From the NCBI GenBank assembly GCA_007694005.1, contig RECN01000175.1:1-50437 (forward strand): DNA of 50,437 nucleotides. Direction: 5' to 3'. A program made the translations under genes and the position numbers. Each line of letters starts with the position of its first letter. Position 1 is the first letter of the stretch. A model generated the notes under the pieces. The model was not told where the DNA came from. It searched no databases and saw nothing but the letters and a program-made list of their open reading frames with translations. This DNA comes from Spirochaetaceae bacterium (GTDB lineage: Bacteria; Spirochaetota; Spirochaetia; DSM-27196; SKKC01). Below, one piece after another: positions 40,101 through 47,297 of this stretch.

Positions 40101-42224
40101 GACGGGGCGCACGCCGCCTCACTGTCCGACGTGCTGAACATTGGTGCCGGCATCGCCGGCGGCTTCGTCTCCGGTGGCGCGTCTCTGGCCTTGAGCCTCG
40201 GCGCTGGAGCCCTGACATCCGCCCTCGACGTGGTGTCCGGCGAGGCCGATCCGGCAGACGCGATCCTGAGAACCCTCAAGTCCGCTGCGTCCGCAGGTGT
40301 CGGCCACGTAAGCGGTGCAATCGCTCAGCCTGTTTCCGGCGTCCTCGGTCGGGGAATGAGCGGGCAGCTCGCCGCAACCGCGACGGAACTCGTGGTGGAC
40401 GCCGCAGGGCGTGCGGTCGTGCAGGCGGGCAGCCCCGACGGATTCTCTACAGAGCAGTTTCTTAAAGCGCTTACCGGACCGCAGGTGCTCGCCCGCGCGG
40501 CCGGACGCATGACCGGCAGTCTCGTTACCGGCGATCTTACGGGTTTCTCTGCCGGACACCAGGCGGCGGTCACCAGGGTATCCAGCGGTATAAGCAGCCT
40601 CGTCGAACTCGGAGTCGATCATGGCCTGACCGGGTCGCTCACGCTCAACGTGCTGAACTTCGCCGATCTGGCGCAGCGGTTCGGGATACAAGGATACCGA
40701 GACACGGCGTCGGCGGGAATCCTCGAGCTGCAGATCGGAGGAGCTTCTTCCGGTTTTCGGCTCGGCGCCGGAGGAGTGGACGCAAGCCACAGCCGGCTGC
40801 AGGCAGTCGCATCGGGCCTTCCACTCTACGGGCAGCAATTACGCATATCCGCGCATCGCATCAGCGGAAAAACCGAGTACGTCGACGGTTACAAAGGCGT
40901 GCGCTCGGTGGGTACCGCGCTACGGGCCCTGTACAGTTACGGGAGCGAAAGCGGCCGGGATCTGTACGAAGCGGTGCTCGCCGGAGGGGTGAAACTTGTT
41001 GTGGGAGGAAGTCCCGAAGACAGCCCGAACGGTGCGTTCATTGCCGAGCGGATCAGGGGATCCCGTGCGGACATTATCCATCTGGCGGGTCTCGGCGACC
41101 GCGGCTGGGACATGACCGCGATCGCGTCCCGACTGTTCGCCGGGCTCGTTCTGGAACACGAGTCGCACCGGGACGGTGTGGTATCCGCTGCGGATGTGCA
41201 GGCAGCGGAAACGGCCGAAGCGGTACGGGCCCGTCTGGAAATGGCCGATCAAATGATGTCGGAGTACGGTGTTGAACTCTCGCATCATGAAATTACCGTT
41301 TCGGAGCTCATGCTTTTTCGGATGGCGCAGACGCTCGGAGACCCGCAATACTTTAACGACTTTGTACAGCTTGCCTACGCTGGAGACCGTGACTACTTCT
41401 TTCTGCCGGTCCTAACGGGAGGCGATACACAGACCGACGAGCGTTATGCCAATGTCGCGCTCCTCGCCGGCTGGTCGCGCGAAGAAGTCGACAGGCAAAA
41501 CAGCGAGTCGCTCGATGAAGCCTGGCAGCGCTACGGAGCGTCGCAGCTGTACGAACACTTCTTTGCCTCGAAAGAAGAGTTCGGCGATGCGGTCAGGCGC
41601 GACCCGGCCCTCGCCGGGCAGTTCGGGTACGAACACACGAACTTCATCTCCATACAGGAATACGGCTGTGTCCTGTTCTCCATGGCCTACATGCTCCGGA
41701 CCGCGACCGGATCCTACCATTCCATCCTCGACATCAACGCAGCTATGGTCGAGAACGGGCTGTTCATCGACCGGAGTCTGCTGTCCTCTGAACTGATCGG
41801 GGACGCGCTGAATCAGCTGTCCGGGGGTGATATCAGCTTCGAGCTGCTCGCGCAGATCGCCCGACCTTCCGAAGACGACTTTCTCGCCGCGCATTTTTCT
41901 GATGAGGAGTATATGGGTCTGCTCCGTGTCGCTCAGGCGCAACACACCGGCTCTGAGGACCGGCACCGGTACGGATTTCACTCCGAGGTGCTGAGGACGC
42001 TGAATGTCGACCGGGATCGTGACGAAGACCGCTACCGCGTGCGGTCGGTAACGACGGCCAATCCCTATACCGGTTCCTTCGCTCATTCGGCACGGACCGA
42101 ACGGGAGATAGGCGAGTTTTCACGACTGGACCTGTTCCGTGTTGTGCGGCATGCGCCCCGGGAACGCTTCGCTGTCGCGCACGGCCGTTACCGGGACGCT
42201 CGTTTGTACTTTACCCATTTCTGA
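34125..42224 (+). CDS. Giant exported coiled-coil protein with C39-like C-terminal motif
   Basis: The product is about 2,699 residues. GGAGG at 34113-34117 supports ATG 34125 (ATG 34122 is adjacent). A signal peptide spans about residues 1-30 (ILCGSALMLPVCIVTAVYG). Residues about 150-1,150 are rich in Ala, Glu, Arg and Leu and look like long coiled coils, broken by a Pro/Glu/Ala low-complexity stretch (681-721). A hydrophobic segment lies at about 1,300-1,345 (FSPPLMATLMLRSTLELGLA). Another Gly/Ala-rich hydrophobic stretch is at about 2,003-2,040 (LNIGAGIAGGFVSGGASLAL). Near the C-terminus are EHESHRDG (about 2,343) and QEYGCVLFSMAYML with Cys2515, which recalls the Cys motif of C39-like peptidases. 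Large structural proteins of this kind are known in Leptospira (the TIGR04388 family as I recall); relation to them is a guess. Cell location is probably periplasmic or surface. Function unknown. Confidence 0.88.
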   Translation: MNTKIRQRWSILCGSALMLPVCIVTAVYGQAYAPFDLFDDYMLRAGRSRTSEEWWIYAESAREYAADSAHVGAERNPDLLQEVDRHLQREFDRWLTTRTAPSQGHEDVEMLLRAVRDASTADPTVQSHIWEDLRERAPGLDHLIELETQRLLSRSTYDHQSLRRLTERSSPLEIVSYLEAPWLQTHAPPDVRDAALTARIGEMNSRDRTYGESLSRAQDLWQETEAHLLSERLHWEQAMQAAYAEDTRHWENAFRQLAEEQRVWQEAIDELIHAEAGRHRQELSALDLQRSGEAEAYDRAVAARRSAADAQRSVAFELYRASRDAEYTALAALEIWQAVDHPEAVAERQFWQAEAERHAAVADSLAETLETLVEEYAGGVFYGSLGREITEAEQRIRRTEAEVDVWEAVLQYANDTTAGRESAPDTTDELQRASSEHEAAVQQLLDLTATFDALSGELQARRSEQQVYEQAIAGIDREIAALNASQRHLLELLNAPSVVFLEHLVAESRELWEDRTGGPEGILDADDISALTRQLIGSEQQAQQRIYRAERHNAVDEQRATVLHGLSLETVGNLTRDLRTDERERALDTIVSETAVDSPFHRMALVAKAYPEAAVVLQEMLAAAMLEIERFEDLLASGPTDEREQASGIEARRERFAELEVDRIRAQVALERDTLAYLHREAAEVPADEAGEAPGDEAGQVPAPEAAAPEVPAPETGDVPASVLLLAPWYAEPAAYELEDLTDLLQIIDALIADEELNGLALHAELMQRAVTNPALSQIMTGGGAFEVAPGVSLSHEHAAGLVEGWREAHAEISASAAAMRYAYLETYVLTADIIDAARDLADLLPTAEEALSFLESGLQHELGIMIDVPPSLQEQYLETVSALLAVGMPSDHPEETLRIYRREHAVLHSLLADLHADPTPPSSDEPADVLFAEAEDILAEAASVYGQLVNLRSEYHHLYSELIARELQLAEARSHSPESLAEAVHDLNNQLEAARRERSLLTSAWEEAVDELSDDFSGLAAMQHELHAAREAEELARQELNRAQSVDLYARSFSLSTSDVQERHEQSLRARDSARELLLLLEDMAGRDPAQTRYEEALEAYRESLAAQLKAGYLLRELELATADVHAEIHDLEHAMIEARGMVFEHEDEAAHHQWMLSFSELLQDGGIELLHRFSLARYAEQYERYEAQGSSTVFRTPESIVSPALYAALTQGGAFRSPVDLGSYMLEEARLARDLIRSNPEEERRFQEYRAFQEAGAFRRSHELAEVEYLSAPAHMVAHAIRRTDELARRNRRQSGTLAAIGMSYYVAGLASFFSPPLMATLMLRSTLELGLAAAAGRAAVAYEELNHDLSQLSYADDRRHAVSLLETEFRAYVSQATRLAGHEAELEMILGGGIEDLGRVVETVLDSDNPATAMAVSLQGAGLRYTGTDAYGPAGSLLTSIAGLTAFIRAETDEALVNLDTLVGDVEDERQTDRAAWHLARDTFLDGCGEDDCDYVELLERAEALFLSRTPDPASHSIRLQQTLLDAYARSPVTRAPHQQVHLHERAAAVQEYGRRVFDRRDDHDRDVFRDASEGLREALVSAAAARAEQLQYIVERGRDEWRSATEQLTASYEGWLRDRAEIYETRSRQHAARHALMLELHKAWAQDAGSHRAPDRLAVQYLADLILPEVRVGFGMDTPDLDRSVRELSRSDLLSDLLQAAEEGLRLQSRAAASNMPLPSPPAGGFASELEIMRHVQQTRAIDSEEAAHRLSMAHAGSVLHELQGLRDSAVETVASANASIADSVHRTFTQAGFRRDGNAFLRDTLTGSTINTSVRVSHRLRGYEAFTDYRFEPASGLSLAGLARSTSRTIARRVDEARIAIAAELERVFGTDTERMQGGTTDPDAVMEIRRSLERGWLAEILDYGESHETLTRSGSAIVMPGAFGAHVGYAPELYPQVDPARSWQDNIAFAGSGELQYLYGPFLYYQALQARGYAELQQGFHSVRLWDGAHAASLSDVLNIGAGIAGGFVSGGASLALSLGAGALTSALDVVSGEADPADAILRTLKSAASAGVGHVSGAIAQPVSGVLGRGMSGQLAATATELVVDAAGRAVVQAGSPDGFSTEQFLKALTGPQVLARAAGRMTGSLVTGDLTGFSAGHQAAVTRVSSGISSLVELGVDHGLTGSLTLNVLNFADLAQRFGIQGYRDTASAGILELQIGGASSGFRLGAGGVDASHSRLQAVASGLPLYGQQLRISAHRISGKTEYVDGYKGVRSVGTALRALYSYGSESGRDLYEAVLAGGVKLVVGGSPEDSPNGAFIAERIRGSRADIIHLAGLGDRGWDMTAIASRLFAGLVLEHESHRDGVVSAADVQAAETAEAVRARLEMADQMMSEYGVELSHHEITVSELMLFRMAQTLGDPQYFNDFVQLAYAGDRDYFFLPVLTGGDTQTDERYANVALLAGWSREEVDRQNSESLDEAWQRYGASQLYEHFFASKEEFGDAVRRDPALAGQFGYEHTNFISIQEYGCVLFSMAYMLRTATGSYHSILDINAAMVENGLFIDRSLLSSELIGDALNQLSGGDISFELLAQIARPSEDDFLAAHFSDEEYMGLLRVAQAQHTGSEDRHRYGFHSEVLRTLNVDRDRDEDRYRVRSVTTANPYTGSFAHSARTEREIGEFSRLDLFRVVRHAPRERFAVAHGRYRDARLYFTHF
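36165..36287 (+). repeat. Pro/Glu/Ala low-complexity tandem repeat inside the giant gene
   Basis: This stretch encodes residues 681-721 of the giant protein as degenerate units such as EVPADEAGEAPGDEAG and VPAPEAAAPEVPAPE. At DNA level GCCCCCGAG and GAGGCGG-type words recur at short spacing, so copy number may vary between strains. It probably forms a flexible linker between coiled-coil blocks. Confidence 0.75.
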
Positions 42225-42235
42225 GGTTAAACACG

Positions 42236-42961
42236 GTGTTCGCGAATTATGTTCTTGCCGGAGGGGGGAGAAGCGCATATCTTCTGCATATGAACGGCTA
42301 TATTCGCGGTTTAATGTTCGTCGTGCTCGTCGTCGGGTTTTTTGGTCTGGTGCAGGCATTCTCCTCAGGCGCAGGGGAAGGACCCAGCGCGGTGGTGCAC
42401 GAGGCTGAAGCAGGCCCGGTGCCCCGGTATAACGGGGAGGCCGAACCCATCCTTCTTGACGAACAGACGGAGTATGAATTTCCTATACGCCTCACAGAAC
42501 AGCAGTGGCGCGAGCGGCTGCAGGCGGACCAGTTTGCGACGCTCATACAACATCGCACTGAGCGCGCGTTCACCGGACGCTACGATGGGCACTGGCGACC
42601 GGGTATCTACTACTCCGCGGCAAGCGGTCAGCCGCTGTTCCGAAGCGAGGATAAGTACGAGTCCGGGACGGGCTGGCCGAGCTACGTCAGACCCATCAGC
42701 CCTGACGCGGTCTACCATCGAATAGACTCCAGTCTCTGGACGACCAGAATTGAAGTCATTGACAGTTTCAGCGGCGCACATCTCGGGCACGTGTTTACCG
42801 ACGGCCCGGAACCGACGGGTCTCCGGTACTGCATGAACTCGGCGGCACTGGTTTTTGTTCCCTACGCAGACAATCCGCCCGAGAATCTCTACGACTGGAC
42901 CGGTATCGCCGAGCTTCCCGCATACGGAGGACCTGACCTGCGTCCGGTGGCGTCGCGTTGA
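42236..42961 (+). CDS. msrB: Exported methionine-(R)-sulfoxide reductase MsrB
   Basis: The product is 241 residues from GTG 42236, which has GAGG nine bases upstream; ATG 42290 is an alternative that gives a shorter, more classical signal peptide. The N-terminus has a membrane signal (GLMFVVLVVGFFGLVQAF), so the enzyme acts outside the cytoplasm. The MsrB domain is clear: LTEQQWRERL, RAFTGRYDGHWRPGIYYSAASGQPLF (a span), ESGTGWPSYVRPI, GAHLGHVFTDGP, and GLRYCMNSAALVF with catalytic Cys199. The two zinc-binding CxxC pairs of many MsrB proteins are absent; the first is replaced by SAAS. It would repair oxidised methionine in envelope proteins. It lies 11 bases after the giant gene and may be co-transcribed with it. 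Confidence 0.93.
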   Translation: MFANYVLAGGGRSAYLLHMNGYIRGLMFVVLVVGFFGLVQAFSSGAGEGPSAVVHEAEAGPVPRYNGEAEPILLDEQTEYEFPIRLTEQQWRERLQADQFATLIQHRTERAFTGRYDGHWRPGIYYSAASGQPLFRSEDKYESGTGWPSYVRPISPDAVYHRIDSSLWTTRIEVIDSFSGAHLGHVFTDGPEPTGLRYCMNSAALVFVPYADNPPENLYDWTGIAELPAYGGPDLRPVASR

Positions 42962-42986
42962 GTCTGAACGGCAGGTGTCAGCTCAA
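42958..42986. terminator. Weak hairpin between convergent msrB and GH57 genes
   Basis: TTGAG-T-CTGA and TCAG-CTCAA form a nine-pair stem with one bulge and a ten-base loop. It spans the end of both convergent genes (stops at 42961 and 42978). There is no T-run on either side, so a terminator role for both strands is only possible. Confidence 0.3.
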
Positions 42987-45419
42987 GGGATAGCGACTGC
43001 CTTCGACCGCCGCAGCGGCGTCGATGTTCAGACGGTCGCCGAGATAGATCAGCGCGAGCGACCAGTCGGCGTCCGAGAGCAGTCCTTCGTCGAAGGTCGC
43101 ACGACATAGCAGAAAGAAGCGGTTCTGCGTCTCTGAGAGGTCAATGTCAACGGAAAACGTCTCGATAAGATCGAGGGTAAACAGCAGGGCGTCCATGGCA
43201 GCAACTTCTTCCGGAGCCGATGCAAGTTCGTCAATCAGCCCGCTCATTCGGTCCGAAACCGTCAGGCTGAAGTCCTCTCCGTGAGGCTTCATTCTCCAGC
43301 GAAGAAACTCCTGCACGCAGCTGTCGATGCGCTCGACGTCGAGTCGTTCGGCCTGGAATGCCCCTTTCAGGTCGCGCGTGAGAACCCGCCTAACCGTATG
43401 GTGCAGGTCCTCGGGCAGTCTGCCGCCCATACGCGAAACTGACTGTAGCATTGCGTAGTTTTCGTTTATGAGTTTTCTGTGCGCTTCGTGCAGGGCCGTC
43501 TGCGGTGTTTCCAGCATCTGTGCGATGACGACCGTCTGATCGTCGAGGAACAGCTGTTCCAGGATGCGGGAGTCCGATCCGAACATCGAATCGAGTTCGA
43601 TGATCAGACGCGGGGTCTCATGATTGAGAAACTGCCGCTGGAAGCGTACGCGGTGTTCGGCCCAGGCTTCGACATTATCCTCGCTCAGGGCGCCTCCGAA
43701 CAGGTTATGGTCTCCAAGACTCAGGACCGCGAACACGATGCGGCGTTCCTCAGTCGTGATGCGCGACCGGACCTGAACGGTACCGGCAAGAAAGCGATTA
43801 CGACCCGCTTCCTCGCGAACGATCTCGACCGGGGAAACCTCAAACCCGCTGAGCGTTGAGCCCGCGTCTTCAATCTGGAAGAGATGCGTGACCGCGTAGT
43901 GTACTGCTACGCGCTCGAGTTCCACAGACTCGTCGGCGACGTAGTGGAGGTAGACTGACTCGCCGGTCGGATGCTGCGGAGCGTTCGACGGGGCTCGGCG
44001 TAACACCTCGAGAAAGCGTGCTGTCGGATCGGTGTCGCTGATCTTGTGGCAGAGCTGCAGGGCCCGTGCGGCGTACTGCAGAATCTGCACGGTTTCTATG
44101 CCGGATATCTCGTCGAAGAACCAGCCACAACTGGTGTACATGAGCAGACAGTTCCGCTGCATCTCAAGCAGGGTCACGGTTTCTTCATAGGAGTGCGGAT
44201 CGAGCCCCGGAGCCTCGCTGGCGAGAAAACGCCTGAGCCCTGCCGAGCTTCTGTCCATCATGAACTCGATGTAGCGGTTTCTGACCTCCCATGGATCAGA
44301 AAACACGGCAGAAGCCTTCTGCTCGTAGACGGGGCGTAGTTGATCACGCACGATATCGAGCGCTTCCCGCAGAGGTGCTCTCCATTGTTGCTGCCATCGC
44401 GGGTTCCCACCCGAATTACAGCCGCAGGCCGCCCGCCAGCGTTCAACACCGTGTATACAGCTCCAGCTTGAGCGTTCGACGATCTCCACTTCGCGGGTCG
44501 GCGGATGCCGGTCGAGAAACTGTCCATAAATCGTGAGTTCGACGTCGCTGGTGCGTCGCAGCTGTTCGATGCAGAACGCAAGCGCCATCTCCCCGTTACG
44601 GTGGTGATGACCGTAGGTTTCCCCGTCGGTCGCTATGTGTGCAATGACCCCGCCTTCCGCGTCGGACTGTTCGGGCAGTAAGCCGAGCAGCCTTTGCGAC
44701 AGATTGTCGCCGTTGTGAAGAAGGTCTCCAAATGCGATCTCCTGTGATACCGGACCATCATAAAAAAACAGGTCTATGCTCCGTCCCGAGGGGAGATTAC
44801 AGCGGTACGCGACACGGGGGTCTATGCGTCCTCCGTGAACGTCGGTCCATTTCGCTTCCTTCGGGTCGCGGACGCGTGCCGCCTGATAGGGGCTGAGCAC
44901 GGTGAACCGTATCTCGTGCTCCGCGAGAACCTCGAGCGTCTCGGTATCGGCTGCTGTTTCGGCGAGCCACATGCCTTCAGGAAAGCGACCGAAACGGTGC
45001 TCGAAATCGCGTATACCCCACCGGACCTGAGTGACTTTGTCCTTTCGGTCGGCGAGCGGCATGATAATGTGATTGTATACCTGGGCCATGGCCGAGCCGT
45101 GACCTTCAAAGTTCTGCATGCTGATCCGGTCCGCGTCCAGTATTGCCTCGTAGGTCTCGGGCTGGTGCCGTTCCATCCAGCTCAGCAGCGTCGGGCCGAA
45201 GTTGAAGCTCATCCATGCGTAGTTGTTGACGATGCCGCGTATCGTTCCATCCTCGCCGAGCAGCCTCGCGAAGGCGTTTGCCTCGTAGCACTCGGCGTTT
45301 ATGCGGTCGTTCCAGTCGTGGTAGGGAGTGGCGGACTCCTGAAGCTCTACTTCCTCGAGCCACGCGTTTTCACGCGGCGGCTGATAGAAGTGGCCGTGTA
45401 TGCAAATGTAACGTTTCAT
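42978..45419 (-). CDS. Glycoside hydrolase family 57 protein (DUF3536-type)
   Basis: The product is 813 residues. The N-terminal third is a GH57 barrel: IHGHFYQPPRENAW carries the conserved HxHxxQP region, GMWLAETAADTETL holds the expected nucleophile E154, and IATDGETYGHHH holds the expected acid/base D265. The long C-terminal part matches, as I recall, the DUF3536 extension found on some GH57 proteins (HPPTREVEIVERSSWSC, GVERWRAACGC, LLMYTSCGWFFDEISGIE). Substrates of this subgroup are not settled; context suggests an alpha-glucan. No signal peptide is seen, so it is cytoplasmic. It starts one base after the treZ stop with AGGAA nearby, so it is translationally coupled to treZ. Confidence 0.9.
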   Translation of the reverse strand: MKRYICIHGHFYQPPRENAWLEEVELQESATPYHDWNDRINAECYEANAFARLLGEDGTIRGIVNNYAWMSFNFGPTLLSWMERHQPETYEAILDADRISMQNFEGHGSAMAQVYNHIIMPLADRKDKVTQVRWGIRDFEHRFGRFPEGMWLAETAADTETLEVLAEHEIRFTVLSPYQAARVRDPKEAKWTDVHGGRIDPRVAYRCNLPSGRSIDLFFYDGPVSQEIAFGDLLHNGDNLSQRLLGLLPEQSDAEGGVIAHIATDGETYGHHHRNGEMALAFCIEQLRRTSDVELTIYGQFLDRHPPTREVEIVERSSWSCIHGVERWRAACGCNSGGNPRWQQQWRAPLREALDIVRDQLRPVYEQKASAVFSDPWEVRNRYIEFMMDRSSAGLRRFLASEAPGLDPHSYEETVTLLEMQRNCLLMYTSCGWFFDEISGIETVQILQYAARALQLCHKISDTDPTARFLEVLRRAPSNAPQHPTGESVYLHYVADESVELERVAVHYAVTHLFQIEDAGSTLSGFEVSPVEIVREEAGRNRFLAGTVQVRSRITTEERRIVFAVLSLGDHNLFGGALSEDNVEAWAEHRVRFQRQFLNHETPRLIIELDSMFGSDSRILEQLFLDDQTVVIAQMLETPQTALHEAHRKLINENYAMLQSVSRMGGRLPEDLHHTVRRVLTRDLKGAFQAERLDVERIDSCVQEFLRWRMKPHGEDFSLTVSDRMSGLIDELASAPEEVAAMDALLFTLDLIETFSVDIDLSETQNRFFLLCRATFDEGLLSDADWSLALIYLGDRLNIDAAAAVEGSRYPLS

Positions 45420-45420
45420 C

Positions 45421-47268
45421 CTATTCCTGAGACAACAATATCACGCTTTGTGCTCGAACACGAATCGCTGTTTCCTCGGAAATATACGGTGGGTTCGCCT
45501 GCCCGGGGCCGGCCCAGTCGACAGCTGCCGTATCGAGCATGCAGTGAAAGGACAGGTGCCCGGAAGCAAACTCCGCGGTCTCATCGTGTTCGCCGAGATT
45601 TATGAGAATGATGATGAGGCCGTCACGGGTGCGGGTGCTTACGGCGATTATGTCGTCGTTCCGCTCTACGCTGTATGCGCTGTGCAGACCAAGACGCGAT
45701 CCCGGTGGAATCGGATCATCCCGGTCGCGGGAACGCAGGTCGGACCTCAGGCTGATCAGCCGCCGGTAGAGCTTCAGGAGCGCCTTCTGTTGCGGTGACT
45801 CCGCTTCTTCCGGTCGGATCCGGCTCGCGGCGTAGGTTGATGGTGCCTGCGGATCTGCGGGTGTGCGTCCGTCCCGCGAGTCGCCAAACATCGCGAGTCG
45901 GCCTTCTCGGACCGCAGCAACGAGATCGGGGTCGGAGTGACTGACGAAGTACTCGAACGGCGCCGTCTCGCCGTACTCCTCTCCCATAAAGAGCATGGGG
46001 ACGAAGGGTCCGAGCAGGATGACTGCAGCGAGCATTTTCTGCGCTTCGAAGGGAACAAGCGCAGCGATTCGGGCGCCGTCGGCGCGGTTACCGATCTGGT
46101 CGTGGTTCTGTATATAACTTACGAACTGCTCGGGTGCACAATCGAGCGCAGAGTTCCCGAAGGTACGCCGCCAGTAGCGGGAGTACCGCCGGGATAGGGC
46201 GTAGGCCTGAGAAAGGGATGCTTCGACCATCTCGCTGTCACCGAAGTCAGCGTAATAGCCTGAGCGTTCACCGGTCACGCGCGCGTGCAGCGCATGGTGC
46301 AGGTCGTCAAGCCACTCGGCGGTCATTCCGAGGCCTCCATCCGTGCGTGACCGGATAACGCGGCTGTCGTTCATGAGCGATTCTGCGATAAGGAAGCGAT
46401 TTTTCCCGGTATGTAGACTGATGCGTTCGGTGAGCTCGCTCATCTCGGCAAGAATCGGGGTTGCGCTCGTATCGATCATCGCATGAACCGCATCGAGGCG
46501 CAGGCCGTCAATGTGGAAGAGTTCAAGCCACTGCCGCACGTTCTCGAGGAAGAATCGACGTACTTCGTCGCTGTATGGCCCGTCGAAGTTCAGAGCCCGT
46601 CCCCACGGCGTCTCGTAATGAGCTGAGAGGTAGGGACCGAAGTCGCTGAGGTAGTTTCCCTCGGGTCCGAGATGGTTGTACACGACATCGAGGATCACCG
46701 CGATGCCGCGTCGGTGTGCCTCAGCGACGAAACCGGCGAGGCCGGCCGGACCGCCGTATGCGGTGTGCACTGCGTACGGATACACACCGTCATAGCCCCA
46801 GTTCCGGTTTCCCGGAAAATGGGCGAGCGGCATGAGTTCGACTGCCGTCACCCCGAGTTCCGCGAGATAGTCCAGACGCCCGGCGGCAGCCTGCAGGGTC
46901 CCCTCCACGGTGAAGGCACCGACGTGAAGCTCGTAGATCACGTGGTCGGCAAAGGGCAATGGTGTGTAGCGGGGATCATCCGGCTCGAAAAGCGAAAGGT
47001 CTACAAGGGTTGATGGACCATGAACACCACGCTGCTGCAGACGACTCGCCGGGTCGGGGCGGTCGGTAGTGCCGTCGAGTCGATAGAAATATTCCAGGCC
47101 GGGTTCGGCTTCGGCGATGGTCGCGGTCCAGTAACCCGAGCTATCCATCTCCATCGGCAAGATCATCTCTCCAGGCGAAACGATCTTTAATTCCACCGAC
47201 TGCTTCAGCGGAGCCCAGACGCAAAAGCTGGCGCCCGTTCTCCGCCGATACGTACTCCCTGTCGTCAT
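45421..47268 (-). CDS. treZ: Malto-oligosyltrehalose trehalohydrolase
   Basis: The product is 615 residues, typical for TreZ (GH13). An N-terminal E-set/CBM48-like domain is at about 10-95 (GASFCVWAPLKQSVELKI, PDPASRLQQRGVHGPS). The barrel has IYELHVGAFT, ELMPLAHFPGNRNWGYDGVYPYAVH (a span), ILDVVYNHLGPEGNYL, DGLRLDAVHAM with nucleophile D259, FLIAESLMND with acid/base E296, and YIQNHDQIGNR with the third Asp. PMLFMGEEYGE is characteristic of TreZ. The enzyme releases trehalose from maltooligosyltrehalose in the cytoplasm. Its usual partner treY is not in the window. GGAG five bases before ATG 47268 supports the start. It lies 29 bases after the treS-maltokinase gene. Confidence 0.92.
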   Translation of the reverse strand: MTTGSTYRRRTGASFCVWAPLKQSVELKIVSPGEMILPMEMDSSGYWTATIAEAEPGLEYFYRLDGTTDRPDPASRLQQRGVHGPSTLVDLSLFEPDDPRYTPLPFADHVIYELHVGAFTVEGTLQAAAGRLDYLAELGVTAVELMPLAHFPGNRNWGYDGVYPYAVHTAYGGPAGLAGFVAEAHRRGIAVILDVVYNHLGPEGNYLSDFGPYLSAHYETPWGRALNFDGPYSDEVRRFFLENVRQWLELFHIDGLRLDAVHAMIDTSATPILAEMSELTERISLHTGKNRFLIAESLMNDSRVIRSRTDGGLGMTAEWLDDLHHALHARVTGERSGYYADFGDSEMVEASLSQAYALSRRYSRYWRRTFGNSALDCAPEQFVSYIQNHDQIGNRADGARIAALVPFEAQKMLAAVILLGPFVPMLFMGEEYGETAPFEYFVSHSDPDLVAAVREGRLAMFGDSRDGRTPADPQAPSTYAASRIRPEEAESPQQKALLKLYRRLISLRSDLRSRDRDDPIPPGSRLGLHSAYSVERNDDIIAVSTRTRDGLIIILINLGEHDETAEFASGHLSFHCMLDTAAVDWAGPGQANPPYISEETAIRVRAQSVILLSQE

Positions 47269-47297
47269 AGTAACTCCGCCTCCCTTCGGGCTCCGTT

